A stretch of 6,837 nucleotides of DNA from Ignavibacteriota bacterium (GCA_003161755.1 PMNP01000274.1:1146-7982); one strand, 5' to 3'. Positions 1 to 6,685 are shown, counted from the stretch's first letter. Program-made: numbers and translations. Notes: generated by a model not told the origin, from the sequence alone.

Positions 1-49
1 ACGGCGAGATACGAGCCGAAAACGACGGATGCCGAACGATGCAATGATC

Positions 50-655
50 TCAGAGATACCTGTGCGAGAGTTGGTTTCCCTTTGCATCGAATTCGTAGAC
101 CAGGGGAACGCCCGTGGGAATATTCAGTTCGAGAACCTGTTGCTGGGTTAGTGTATCGAGGTGCATAACTAGCGAGCGAAGACTGTTCCCATGGGCGGCA
201 ATAATGATATTTTCCCCCTTTGCCACGTACGGCTGAATGTGTTTCTCATAGTAGGGGAGAGTCCGCGCTGCGGTATCCTTCAAACTCTCACCATTGGGAG
301 GTTGTATATCGTAGGAGCGACGCCAGAGTTTCACCTGATCGTCGCCGTACTTCTTTGCTGTTTCCGCCTTGTTGAGTCCCTGGAGATCTCCATAGTGGCG
401 TTCGTTGAGGGCTTGATCAAATTCCGTTGGGATTCCGGCCTGGCCGATGATCTCAAGGACAATGCGAAGCGTGTCGTTTGCCCGCTTGAGAACGGATGAG
501 AATGCCCGGTTAAATTTATAGCCTTTGAGCTTTTCCCCCGCCTGGCGCGCCTCCTCAACTCCCTTGGGGGATAAGGGAACATCGACCCAGCCAGTAAAAC
601 GGTTCTCAAGATTCCATTGTGATTCCCCGTGACGGAGCAGAACTAACTGTGACAT
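50..655 (-). CDS. gpmA: 2,3-bisphosphoglycerate-dependent phosphoglycerate mutase, short form
   Basis: Interconverts 3-phosphoglycerate and 2-phosphoglycerate in glycolysis/gluconeogenesis through a phosphohistidine; cytoplasmic. Seen: the histidine phosphatase signature [10 protein letters not shown] near the N-terminus (R8, phospho-acceptor H9), SSVLKRA (R58), [17 protein letters not shown] (E85), AAHGNSL (second catalytic H155) and [13 protein letters not shown] close to the C-terminus. All catalytic residues are present. The protein has 201 residues, against about 250 for the E. coli enzyme. About two dozen residues between QPP (near 120) and ESL are missing, and the C-terminal tail is absent. 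Both are known traits of short bacterial dPGMs, so I do not read this as damage. The start chosen is the ATG at 653-655, which puts the RHGES motif at the usual distance and has a purine-rich AAGAGAG upstream. The frame stays open to a GTG at 721, but that extension has no family-like sequence. It follows the acyltransferase by 74 bp with no clear promoter or terminator, so co-transcription is possible. Confidence 0.95.
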   Translation of the reverse strand: MSQLVLLRHGESQWNLENRFTGWVDVPLSPKGVEEARQAGEKLKGYKFNRAFSSVLKRANDTLRIVLEIIGQAGIPTEFDQALNERHYGDLQGLNKAETAKKYGDDQVKLWRRSYDIQPPNGESLKDTAARTLPYYEKHIQPYVAKGENIIIAAHGNSLRSLVMHLDTLTQQQVLELNIPTGVPLVYEFDAKGNQLSHRYL

Positions 656-687
656 GGTTTCTCTCTTAGTGATGGAAGTGATCGTTG

Positions 688-697
688 AACAATTGTT
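688..697. other. 10-bp perfect palindrome upstream of gpmA
   Basis: AACAATTGTT is a perfect palindrome in the 74-bp gap between the acyltransferase stop and the gpmA start, 33 to 42 bases before the ATG. It could be an operator half-site pair, but a palindrome of this length and AT content can occur by chance. I see no convincing -35/-10 pair next to it. Confidence 0.15.
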
Positions 698-729
698 TTG
701 CATCTCCTCGCTTTGTTGCACTGCGGCGA

Positions 730-1965
730 TCAGAACCCCTTGAAGAAGACCAGCGTAAAACCCGCAACAATGCCGATGAGGATGATGTTCTTCAAGAGTG
801 GACTCCGTGTCTTGATGGTGCTCCAGGAAAGTGCCAGGGCAACCATCGTTGCGATGATCCCAAGCGACACGCCAAATGCTCCCGCGAATCCGAGCGTCTT
901 GCCCACACGGTCCACGAAATGAGGACCGCCGTAATTTCCATACAGGATCATAAGATGGACAGTGTAAATCAAGAGTGACTCACGTCCGGAAACCACGATG
1001 AATGATGACGCCGACAACCCGCGTCTCTTTTCATAGAAGTACAGCGCCGCACAGGCGATCATGATCAGGCCAAAGCGTAACAGGAAGAAACTCGGACTTG
1101 TCCTCCAGTAATCATACACCGGATAGAGGCTTGCGGCAACGGGCTCGATGGCGAATGAGAGTCCGATGCCGATGAGTGCCGCGAGTGTGAACCGTGTCAT
1201 TGCCCGCGATGTGGCAGTTGGATCGTCTGGCGGCTGCCCGGCGTGCTGGAGATAATATGACCCGGCGAGGACTCCGCCGAAAACAAATGCGGCCCAGGGG
1301 AAGAGAGGGAAGAGCGATGCATGGAGGCCGTTGAGGTACTCTGCCAGGAGTGGTGGGAGGATGTTCCAGAAATCGACACTCCACATCACCGGTGTGGCGA
1401 GCACCACAGCGACAGAAAGGATTGCCGTGGCCAAAGTGAAACGGCGTTCTGTCCTCGTCAAGAGCAAAGTCGCCAGGAGTATCAACAAAGACATTGCGAT
1501 GCATTGGAGGACATCAACCTGGCAGCATGCGAGCCACGCCGGTCTCCCCGCATCATACATCAGGTGATGGTATTCGAATTTCGGGATATGAAGGCAGTAG
1601 CCGATGAGAAACAGGAGTCCGAGACGGGAAAGCTGCCGCCAAAAAGGGAGGCGGAAAGCCAGAAAATCGTTCATCTTGCGGCGCACCGACACGGCAAATG
1701 CCATTCCAGAGGCGAACAAGAATGCGGGTGCGACAAGCCCGTGCATGAATGTGAGAAAAGCATAGAACGTTGTCGACGAAAGGTCCGGCCGGAGAATGCT
1801 GTTCATGACGTGCGCATCAATCATGAAGAGCATCGCCCAGCCGCGAAGCCCGTCAATGAACTGCAGCCGTCCCGGCTTTGCGGTCGGCGACGGGTTCACA
1901 CTGAAAATCCCGTCACGATGGCTGTGACGGGATTCCGTCGAAAGGTTGAGAGGAGACCGCCGCAC
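730..1965 (-). CDS. Multi-pass membrane acyltransferase, heparan-alpha-glucosaminide N-acetyltransferase (DUF1624)-like
   Basis: Probable integral membrane acyltransferase. Near the N-terminus is [18 protein letters not shown], the arginine and histidine signature of the HGSNAT-catalytic/DUF1624 and related acyltransferase-3 proteins (R41 and H52, counting from the GTG at 1965). It is followed by [13 protein letters not shown] (about 80-92), [14 protein letters not shown] (151-164), [18 protein letters not shown] (218-235) and [17 protein letters not shown] (327-343), all typical positions in this superfamily. About ten hydrophobic segments fill the 411 residues. The acyl acceptor cannot be told from sequence; in bacteria such proteins modify sugars or cell-envelope glycans. 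Start: the GTG at 1963-1965 has GGGAGA six bases upstream and begins one base after the response-regulator stop, suggesting coupling. A GTG at 1897-1899 (389 aa) is a real alternative, because the hairpin at 1904-1934 would then be non-coding and the N-terminus would fit the family better. An ATG at 2016 is also in frame but overlaps the regulator by 50 bp. Family assignment is from motif recognition only. Confidence 0.85.
   Translation of the reverse strand: MRRSPLNLSTESRHSHRDGIFSVNPSPTAKPGRLQFIDGLRGWAMLFMIDAHVMNSILRPDLSSTTFYAFLTFMHGLVAPAFLFASGMAFAVSVRRKMNDFLAFRLPFWRQLSRLGLLFLIGYCLHIPKFEYHHLMYDAGRPAWLACCQVDVLQCIAMSLLILLATLLLTRTERRFTLATAILSVAVVLATPVMWSVDFWNILPPLLAEYLNGLHASLFPLFPWAAFVFGGVLAGSYYLQHAGQPPDDPTATSRAMTRFTLAALIGIGLSFAIEPVAASLYPVYDYWRTSPSFFLLRFGLIMIACAALYFYEKRRGLSASSFIVVSGRESLLIYTVHLMILYGNYGGPHFVDRVGKTLGFAGAFGVSLGIIATMVALALSWSTIKTRSPLLKNIILIGIVAGFTLVFFKGF
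1904..1934 (-). terminator. Perfect 11-bp hairpin with TTTT tail between response regulator and acyltransferase
   Basis: Arms 1906-1916 (AATCCCGTCAC on the plus strand) and 1924-1934 are exact reverse complements with a 7-base loop. Read on the minus strand, the second arm runs into TTTT then C, so it resembles an intrinsic terminator for the response-regulator transcript, whose stop is at 1967-1969. On the plus strand the right arm is followed by CC, so it is not a terminator that way. The U-run is short and half of it is in the stem, so read-through or attenuation is likely. It lies inside the acyltransferase frame if translation starts at 1965, and outside it if the start is 1899. Confidence 0.55.
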
Positions 1966-1966
1966 A

Positions 1967-2350
1967 TTATTCTCCCAGCTTTTCCAGGAGAACGCGTTCC
2001 AACTCATTGAAGTCAACCGGCTTGGTGATATACGCAGCTCCTCCCATTTCCTCGCTGAACTTCTGTGCGTAGTAATCGTCCACAGAGGTCAAGAACACAA
2101 ACGGGATGGGACCGAAGCTTTTCTTTTCCTTTACCTTCTCGAACAGCTCAAAACCGTTTGTTCCGGGCATGATAAGGTCGGAAACAATAATGCTGGGTTT
2201 CAATCGATGGATTTCCTTCAGGGCTGCGTCGGCACCTGCCACGCTTGTCACCGTGAATCCGCGATCAGTCAGGCCGGCTGCTGTGGACATGAGCGTCGAC
2301 GGTTCATCATCCACCAATAGGACAACCTTGCTTTTCTTGTCTGTGATCAT
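1967..2350 (-). CDS. Single-domain response regulator (REC domain, CheY-like)
   Basis: A 127-residue phosphoacceptor receiver domain with no output domain. Seen: acidic pair D14-D15 in VVLLVDDEPS, phosphoacceptor D58 in IIVSDLIMPGTNGFEL, switch threonine T88 in VFLTSVDD, and conserved lysine K110 in YITKPVDFNEL. All five key positions are intact, so it should be phosphorylatable by a histidine kinase or take part in a phosphorelay. Stand-alone receivers usually act by protein-protein contact; the partner kinase is not in this window. The ATG at 2348-2350 has GGAGA four bases upstream, a strong SD. A putative promoter lies at 2389-2417 and a hairpin terminator just past its stop, so it may form its own transcription unit. 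The acyltransferase GTG starts one base after its TAA. Its job relative to the upstream squalene genes is unknown. Confidence 0.93.
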   Translation of the reverse strand: MITDKKSKVVLLVDDEPSTLMSTAAGLTDRGFTVTSVAGADAALKEIHRLKPSIIVSDLIMPGTNGFELFEKVKEKKSFGPIPFVFLTSVDDYYAQKFSEEMGGAAYITKPVDFNELERVLLEKLGE

Positions 2351-2388
2351 GCCATCTCCAGGATCGGAAGAACTCGAATGCCGGAATG

Positions 2389-2417
2389 AATATGATGAAA
2401 TCTCCTACGAAAATCAA
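2389..2417 (-). promoter_or_regulatory. Putative promoter of the response-regulator gene
   Basis: On the minus strand: TTGATT at 2417-2412, a 17-bp spacer, and CATATT at 2394-2389. A transcription start near 2382 would leave a leader of about 32 bases before the ATG. The -35 is identical to that of the putative promoter at 6686 and the spacing matches all four promoter candidates here, which raises confidence in an otherwise moderate match. Confidence 0.45.
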
Positions 2418-2482
2418 CGTGCAGAAAACGCGCTCTCGAACCCGTAGTTCACAGAAACGGCCTAAAAGGTGATTCCTTTACG

Positions 2483-3835
2483 TTACCTATGTGTGTTCGT
2501 AATCAGCTGCGCACAATATTTCCCGCTCCAGACCGCGCTCTCGATGGTGCCAGGGAGTCCGGTGGCAGTCCAATCGCCCGCAAGATAAAAGTTGGGAATA
2601 CAAGTCTGCTGATTCGGACGCACCGATTCCGTATCATGCCGTGGTGAGAACGTTGCCCGTTTCTCGCGAATGACGAGAGAATGGACCGGCTCAGAGGCAG
2701 CGGTTCCGAAGACAGCATGCAAATCTGCCATAGCCAGCGAGGTAATTTCGTCGTTAGTGGCGCCGGTAAGTTCATGCGCTGCGCTGAAGACGCACGAGAC
2801 ATGCCCTCCGCCTAACGCTGAGGGCGTGATGACGCGTCTGTTGAACACCCACTGTATGGTTCTCCCAATCACTCCCATGCTTGCTTCCCGCATGAAATTG
2901 GTGTGGAACCAGAGATGGATGGACACAATGGGCGACGGAGTGAGTTTCTCCAATCCCGGCAACACAACTGCCGGCGGGAGTAATTCCTCAATTGACCACG
3001 GAGGGACGGCAAGCACTACAGCCGAACCCTGTTGGTTTGTTCCATTGGCAAGACGCACCCCGGCAGCCCTCCCGGCTTGTGTCACTACACCAACGACCCG
3101 CATGCCAAAGTTCACCCTCCCCCCATGGTCGCTGATGTACTTGCAGGCTGGGTGGACGAAGAGATCGCTCAAGCCAACTGTGGGAATGAGGAGCGATGCT
3201 GGATGTGGAGGGTGATGAGCATGATCTGCATCAAATGCCCTCTGCAGGCATCGGAGGAAAAGCGTAGCGGACGCAAATGACGTTCGTTCATTCATTATTG
3301 CAACGGCGAGTGGTTCCCAGAACGATCGGATGGTCTCACCGCTTTGACCATGAAGCTGAAGCCACTGGAGCACAGAGAGAGAAGCAACTTCCGGACTCTC
3401 CGCCATTGCGTGCTGCAAAGCCAATCCTCCGCGAATGAGCCGGAGTCGATCGAGCGGTGCGAGGAGATTGGTCGTAAGGACGCTTTGAAGCAATCGTGCA
3501 GGAGTGGAAGGAAAGGGGAGACGAAAATGTACCTTTCCTCTTCTTGGATGATGGAAATGGAATTCCTGCCCTTCCTCAGAATGCAAAAGATGACGCGATC
3601 CGATGGCCTCCAGGAATTGCATTGTTTCAACATTCGCCGGGATAAGCACATGTTGTCCATTGTCAATGGTCTCTCCTGTTGTGGCATCCGCAAAAGAATA
3701 CGCCCTGCCTCCGCCATGGGGCCTTTGCTCGAAGAGACAAACGGGAATGCCGTGCATTGAGAGGTGTACTGCCGCAGAAATACCGGCAAGTCCTGCGCCA
3801 ACGACAAGGACAGGATCGCCAGACGGCGTGCTCAT
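2483..3835 (-). CDS. hpnE: Hydroxysqualene dehydroxylase, FAD-dependent amine oxidase/desaturase family
   Basis: Last step of the HpnCDE route: reductive removal of the hydroxyl of hydroxysqualene to give squalene. Seen in the 450 residues: an N-terminal dinucleotide-binding fold VLVVGAGLAGISAA (GxGxxG at 13-18) with the ribose-binding acidic E36, GGGRAYSF (41-48), the HpnE-type DNGQHVL (58-64), FWEPLAVAIMNE (172-183), and the C-terminal FAD motif with GDWTATGLPGTIESAVWSG (420-438). This combination separates HpnE from phytoene or diapophytoene desaturases, to which it is related. Length is normal for the family. The ATG overlaps the hpnD stop by 4 bp (ATGA, 3832-3835) and lacks an SD, so translation is probably coupled to hpnD. 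No strong terminator follows; the 132-bp gap to the next gene holds only a weak 5-bp hairpin and the next promoter. Confidence 0.95.
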   Translation of the reverse strand: MSTPSGDPVLVVGAGLAGISAAVHLSMHGIPVCLFEQRPHGGGRAYSFADATTGETIDNGQHVLIPANVETMQFLEAIGSRHLLHSEEGQEFHFHHPRRGKVHFRLPFPSTPARLLQSVLTTNLLAPLDRLRLIRGGLALQHAMAESPEVASLSVLQWLQLHGQSGETIRSFWEPLAVAIMNERTSFASATLFLRCLQRAFDADHAHHPPHPASLLIPTVGLSDLFVHPACKYISDHGGRVNFGMRVVGVVTQAGRAAGVRLANGTNQQGSAVVLAVPPWSIEELLPPAVVLPGLEKLTPSPIVSIHLWFHTNFMREASMGVIGRTIQWVFNRRVITPSALGGGHVSCVFSAAHELTGATNDEITSLAMADLHAVFGTAASEPVHSLVIREKRATFSPRHDTESVRPNQQTCIPNFYLAGDWTATGLPGTIESAVWSGKYCAQLITNTHR

Positions 3836-4674
3836 GAATACTTAAGTTGGTGGCTAAGCCAGTAGCGGAAGGTGATGAGAATTTTCAGGTAGGTGGGAAT
3901 GCCGATTCTTCCATCAAAGACCCGATAGCCGGAGCGCTTGATTTTCTGCAATGTGTGCGCATAAATCGACCACATGACGCGCGCCGCGAAAAATGAGTGC
4001 TTGTCTTCATCCTTGAGCGCTTCGCGAGCAACGTCGAAATAGGCGCTCGCGCGATCGCATTCAAACCGCATCAGATCGAAAAACTGCGGGGAATATCGAC
4101 CCTGCAGAATGTCATCTTCGGAGACGTTGAAGCGGAGGAGGTCTTCCGCCGGGAGATAGATCCGCCCTTTCCGGGCATCATCCTTGATGTCGCGCAGGAT
4201 GTTGGTCAATTGCAACGCAATGCCAAGGTTCACGGCGTAATCGCGGGTCGATTCAGATTTATAGCCGAAGATTTCCCTGCACATGAGCCCGACAGATGAG
4301 GCGACAAGGAAGCAATACTCCCTGAGGTCCTCGAACGTATGATAACGTTTCTTGGTAAGATCCATTTCCATTCCGCGAATCAGATCGTAGAAGTACCGGA
4401 CAGGGATCTTGAAACGGTGTGCTGTCGAACTTAGTTGATTAAGAAGCGCATAATCCGATGCGCCGTGCAGAGCCTTTCCGAGTTCGATCCGCCAGCGGTG
4501 GAGCAGCACCACCGAGCGCTGTTCATCGGGAATCTCGTCGACGATATCGTCCGTATAGCGGCAGAATGCATACACAGCGTGGATCGCTTCACGTTTGTGT
4601 TTCGGAAGGAGCGTAAACGAGTAGTAAAAGCTCGTATTGCTATTGCGCGTTATCGCGGCAGCGGTAGCACTCAT
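3832..4674 (-). CDS. hpnD: Presqualene diphosphate synthase
   Basis: Condenses two farnesyl diphosphates head-to-head to presqualene diphosphate, the first committed step to squalene. It belongs to the trans-isoprenyl diphosphate synthase (squalene/phytoene synthase) fold. Seen in the 280 residues: FYYSFTLLPKHKREAIHAVYAFCR near the start, first Asp-rich motif YTDDIVDE (D42, D43, D46), RGMEMDL (100-106), SSVGLMC (126-132), and second Asp-rich motif LTNILRDIKDD followed by ARKGRIYLP (156-175). Both Mg2+-diphosphate sites are complete. Length is normal. NILRDIKDDARKGRIYLP is the HpnD/phytoene-synthase form, in contrast to the NFWQDISVDV form of the neighbour HpnC, which helps assign the two paralogues. 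Its ATG overlaps the hpnC stop (ATGA, 4671-4674) and has no SD of its own. Phytoene synthase is the main alternative, made unlikely by the HpnC and HpnE neighbours. Confidence 0.94.
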   Translation of the reverse strand: MSATAAAITRNSNTSFYYSFTLLPKHKREAIHAVYAFCRYTDDIVDEIPDEQRSVVLLHRWRIELGKALHGASDYALLNQLSSTAHRFKIPVRYFYDLIRGMEMDLTKKRYHTFEDLREYCFLVASSVGLMCREIFGYKSESTRDYAVNLGIALQLTNILRDIKDDARKGRIYLPAEDLLRFNVSEDDILQGRYSPQFFDLMRFECDRASAYFDVAREALKDEDKHSFFAARVMWSIYAHTLQKIKRSGYRVFDGRIGIPTYLKILITFRYWLSHQLKYS

Positions 4675-5561
4675 GGGACCGATACGAAAAGTGATGATAA
4701 AAGCACAGAGAGTTTATCCTTCCACTGCAGGAACGGCCGTTGCCGTAACACAGCGTAATTACTCCGATCAATAAGGTCGAGAATTTTCATCCCGCCATTG
4801 CACGTCACAGCCAGTTCAAGGGAGAGGGGCCATGCCGTTGCGGAGATGAGCCGACGACCGTCATTGAAAAGTCCCCGCGTTCTCCTGACCTCAAAACGCA
4901 TGAGGTCGCAGAACCGGTCGCTCTCGGTTAAAGCCAGTAGTTCACTCTCATTATATTGAAATCGGGCAAGATCTTCAAGCGGCAGATAGACTCGGTTTCT
5001 GGTAACGTCAACGGAGATATCCTGCCAGAAGTTCGTCAGTTGGAGTGCGGTACATATGTCATCGGACCAGGCAAGTTTCTGAGGTGATGCCTCTCCGAAA
5101 ACGTGTAAGACAATACGTCCAACGGGGTTAGCAGAACGCCGGCAATAGTCGAGGACATCGGTGAATGTTGCGAATCGTTGGCATGTGACATCCTGGCGGA
5201 ACGCACTGAGCAAATCCGAAAAGAGCTGTTGCGGGATCGCATATCGCTGCATGGTATCGGCAAGGGCAATGAACACCGGGTGCACTGCTGATCCTTGTGC
5301 CGAGCGCCTCAATTGTTCTTCCCAGCCGTCAAGTTTGCGCAATCGCTCCTCAGGTGTATCCGAGCCTTCATCGGCCATGTCGTCTGCAATGCGGGCAAAT
5401 GCATAGACCGCGGCGATCGAAGGGCGGTGGCGCTTTGGGAGAATCAGCGAGGCAACAGGAAAATTTTCGTAATGGTCACGGGCTAACGCCTGGCAATGGG
5501 CATAGGCTGCCTTGAGCGAAGCGGAGTCGGGAACATCACGAACTAAGGATGAATGTCCCAT
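4671..5561 (-). CDS. hpnC: Hydroxysqualene synthase (squalene synthase HpnC)
   Basis: Converts presqualene diphosphate to hydroxysqualene, between HpnD and HpnE. Seen (numbering from the ATG at 5561, 296 aa): DHYENFPVASLILPKRHR (29-46), the characteristic HpnC N-terminal block; first Asp-rich motif ADDMADE (59-65); CRRSANPVGRIVLHVFG (140-156); second Asp-rich motif LTNFWQDISVDV (175-186), then RNRVYLP. The fold and length fit HpnC and differ from HpnD at the second motif. Start: the frame stays open to a GTG at 5633, but that extension (24 residues) is not family-like, its only AAGGA is 13 bases away, and a good promoter lies inside it at 5600-5628. The ATG at 5559-5561 has AAGGA eight bases upstream; the ATG at 5568-5570 is also possible. 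First gene of the hpnCDE operon. Confidence 0.93.
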   Translation of the reverse strand: MGHSSLVRDVPDSASLKAAYAHCQALARDHYENFPVASLILPKRHRPSIAAVYAFARIADDMADEGSDTPEERLRKLDGWEEQLRRSAQGSAVHPVFIALADTMQRYAIPQQLFSDLLSAFRQDVTCQRFATFTDVLDYCRRSANPVGRIVLHVFGEASPQKLAWSDDICTALQLTNFWQDISVDVTRNRVYLPLEDLARFQYNESELLALTESDRFCDLMRFEVRRTRGLFNDGRRLISATAWPLSLELAVTCNGGMKILDLIDRSNYAVLRQRPFLQWKDKLSVLLSSLFVSVP

Positions 5562-5599
5562 TTGCCACATCCTTGCCACGACAGTTGGAAGAGGGGATG

Positions 5600-5628
5600 A
5601 ATATAGCGGAATATGCTGGGAAGAGCAA
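5600..5628 (-). promoter_or_regulatory. Putative promoter of the hpnCDE operon
   Basis: On the minus strand: TTGCTC at 5628-5623, a 17-bp spacer, and TATATT at 5605-5600 (5 of 6 to TATAAT). Transcription would begin near 5593, giving a leader of about 32 bases to the hpnC ATG at 5561. The -10 hexamer is identical to that of the divergent promoter at 5746-5774. Its position downstream of the GTG at 5633 argues against that start. Confidence 0.5.
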
Positions 5629-5745
5629 ATCACCCATCGTAAGAATTCCTTTCAAGAAACGGTTTAGAGAACTTTCAGAGCAACGAAATCCTGCGAGAAC
5701 TGAGCCTTTAACCGATACGCTCTGAATTGCACGAAAATGCCATCC

Positions 5746-5774
5746 TTGCTTCCCTATCCTTTGCGTTGTATATT
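5746..5774 (+). promoter_or_regulatory. Putative promoter of the small protein/nucleotidyltransferase pair
   Basis: TTGCTT at 5746-5751, a 17-bp spacer, and TATATT at 5769-5774, continuing as TATATTTC, which also resembles the Bacteroidota-type TAnnTTTG element. The usual start, about seven bases past the -10, falls on or next to the ATG at 5781. That would make the mRNA leaderless for the first gene. Confidence 0.5.
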
Positions 5775-5780
5775 TCTTTT

Positions 5781-5999
5781 ATGGACCCCATGGACGACCA
5801 ATGGACTGACTGGTACCGTCTGACTCCCGCCGAACGCTGGCGCGAGAGCCAAAAACTCTGGGATTTCTTCCTGACCGCCGGAGGGTCGCTCGATGATCAA
5901 CCCGATTCTCAAAGTCCTTTCAGCGCTATCCTCTCAGAATGTGCGATGCCTCCTAATCGGAGGCCAGGCGTGCATATTCTACGGCGCGGCGGAGTTTAG
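5781..5999 (+). CDS. Conserved small protein of unknown function preceding a nucleotidyltransferase
   Basis: A 72-residue protein rich in Trp, Arg and Asp, with no signal peptide or membrane segment. Seen: WYRLTPAERWRESQKLWDFFLTAGGSLDDQPDSQSPF (11-47), then RPGVHILRRGGV at the very C-terminus (61-72). I recognise the pattern ERW..S..LW...L..GGSLD..PD.QSPF ... RPG...LRR.G as that of small unnamed proteins encoded just before nucleotidyltransferases in several phyla; this is from memory and unverified. No function is known to me. By context it may be the partner, antitoxin or regulator of the downstream enzyme. The last 107 bp overlap the nucleotidyltransferase in another frame. Start: the ATG at 5781 has no SD but sits at the predicted transcription start; the ATG at 5790 is in frame too. 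A TTG at 5727 would lie upstream of the promoter and is unlikely. Confidence 0.7.
   Translation: MDPMDDQWTDWYRLTPAERWRESQKLWDFFLTAGGSLDDQPDSQSPFSAILSECAMPPNRRPGVHILRRGGV
5880..5885 (+). promoter_or_regulatory. Strong ribosome-binding site for the nucleotidyltransferase, inside the small-protein gene
   Basis: GGAGGG lies seven bases before the ATG at 5893, the best SD in the window along with the one at 6751. It is read as Gly34-Gly35 of the small protein's GGSLD motif, so the same six bases serve as codons and as a ribosome-binding site. This supports the ATG at 5893 as the nucleotidyltransferase start. Confidence 0.75.
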
Positions 6000-6657
6000 C
6001 AGAGACACGGACATCGCCGTGCTTGCTTCTTCCGAAAACCTCGATCGTCTCCTCTCTGCCCTTGATGACCTCAATGCCGTTACAATTGCTGTTCCTCCAC
6101 TCAGCGGTGAATATCTGCGCCGCGGACATGCAGTCCATTTTCGCTGTAGTCATCCGGATGCGCTTGGCATGCGTGTTGATGTAATTTCCAGGATGCGAGG
6201 AGTTGAGCCGTTTGAAAAACTCTGGGATCGTCGAACCACGGTCGAAATCACTCCCGGCACGTCATGTGAACTCCTCTCCCTTCCCGATCTGGTGCGTTCA
6301 AAAAAAACGCAGCGAGACAAAGACTGGCCCATGATACGACGCCTCATAGAGGCTGACTTCGCTGCAAACAAACACGGCCCCACCCCCGAACAGATTGAAT
6401 TCTGGTTGCGAGAAGGGAGGACCCCCTCCGTATTGCGCGAGATTGCAGTGAGGTACCCTGCTGATTGTCAGCGTATTCTTTCAATCCGTCCACTTCTTGT
6501 CAACGCCTCGAATGGTAATGATCTCCTGATGGAGGAGGGGCTCCAAGAGGAAGAACGGCTGGAGCGTGAAGCGGACAGAGAATATTGGAAGCCCCTCCGA
6601 CAGGAGTTGGAGCAACTGCGTCACGCAATGACTGGGAAGAGAACCGCCGGGTTGTAG
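5893..6657 (+). CDS. Pol-beta-superfamily nucleotidyltransferase (MNT/DUF6036-like)
   Basis: Predicted to transfer a nucleotide to an unknown acceptor. Seen in the 254 residues: the minimal nucleotidyltransferase core LLIGGQACIFYGAAEFSRDTDIAVL (20-44), with helix-turn G23-G24 and metal ligands D38 and D40; a third carboxylate probably D96 in RVDVISRMRGV; a conserved-looking block YLRRGHAVHFRCSHPDALGMR (74-94); and LLSLPDLVRSKKTQRDKDWPMIRRLIEA (127-154), Lys/Arg-rich. The C-terminus (about 214-245) is very rich in Glu, Arg and Leu, likely a long helix or coiled coil. The active site appears intact. Related enzymes occur in MNT-HEPN and AbiEii-type toxin-antitoxin pairs, but the neighbour here is neither a HEPN nor an AbiEi protein. 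It starts 107 bp inside the small-protein gene with its own SD. DUF6036 placement is from memory; the nucleotidyltransferase fold itself is clear. Confidence 0.88.
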   Translation: MINPILKVLSALSSQNVRCLLIGGQACIFYGAAEFSRDTDIAVLASSENLDRLLSALDDLNAVTIAVPPLSGEYLRRGHAVHFRCSHPDALGMRVDVISRMRGVEPFEKLWDRRTTVEITPGTSCELLSLPDLVRSKKTQRDKDWPMIRRLIEADFAANKHGPTPEQIEFWLREGRTPSVLREIAVRYPADCQRILSIRPLLVNASNGNDLLMEEGLQEEERLEREADREYWKPLRQELEQLRHAMTGKRTAGL

Positions 6658-6685
6658 ATCTCCCGACCTTATCTGCCTTCATTTA

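Noticed and set aside
1..49. Possible gene end or start left of gpmA
   Set aside because: Frames are open on both strands over this short stretch, but there is no start codon with an SD or any recognisable residue pattern to support a call.
656..721. 22-residue N-terminal extension of gpmA from a GTG at 721
   Set aside because: No SD at the GTG, no homology-like sequence, and the ATG at 655 fits the family N-terminus exactly.
1321..2010. Long plus-strand open frame (229 codons) opposite the acyltransferase and regulator
   Set aside because: Its product is rich in Cys, His, Arg and Glu with no recognisable domain, and it lies fully antisense to two genes with clear family motifs; it is a codon-bias shadow.
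2465..2479. Possible terminator just after hpnE (AAAGG, 5-base loop, CCTTT on the minus strand)
   Set aside because: The stem has only 5 bp, three of them A-U; too weak to call a terminator, though read-through into the regulator cannot be excluded either.
2670..3215. Plus-strand open frame of 181 codons opposite hpnE
   Set aside because: Antisense shadow of a strongly conserved gene; no SD, promoter or domain.
5727..5780. 18-residue N-terminal extension of the small protein from a TTG at 5727
   Set aside because: The start would lie upstream of the promoter at 5746-5774, and the extension is a hydrophobic stretch translated from promoter bases.
6640..6670. Possible terminator after the nucleotidyltransferase (CGGG ... 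CCCG around its stop)
   Set aside because: Only a 4-bp stem with a 10-base loop and no T-run.
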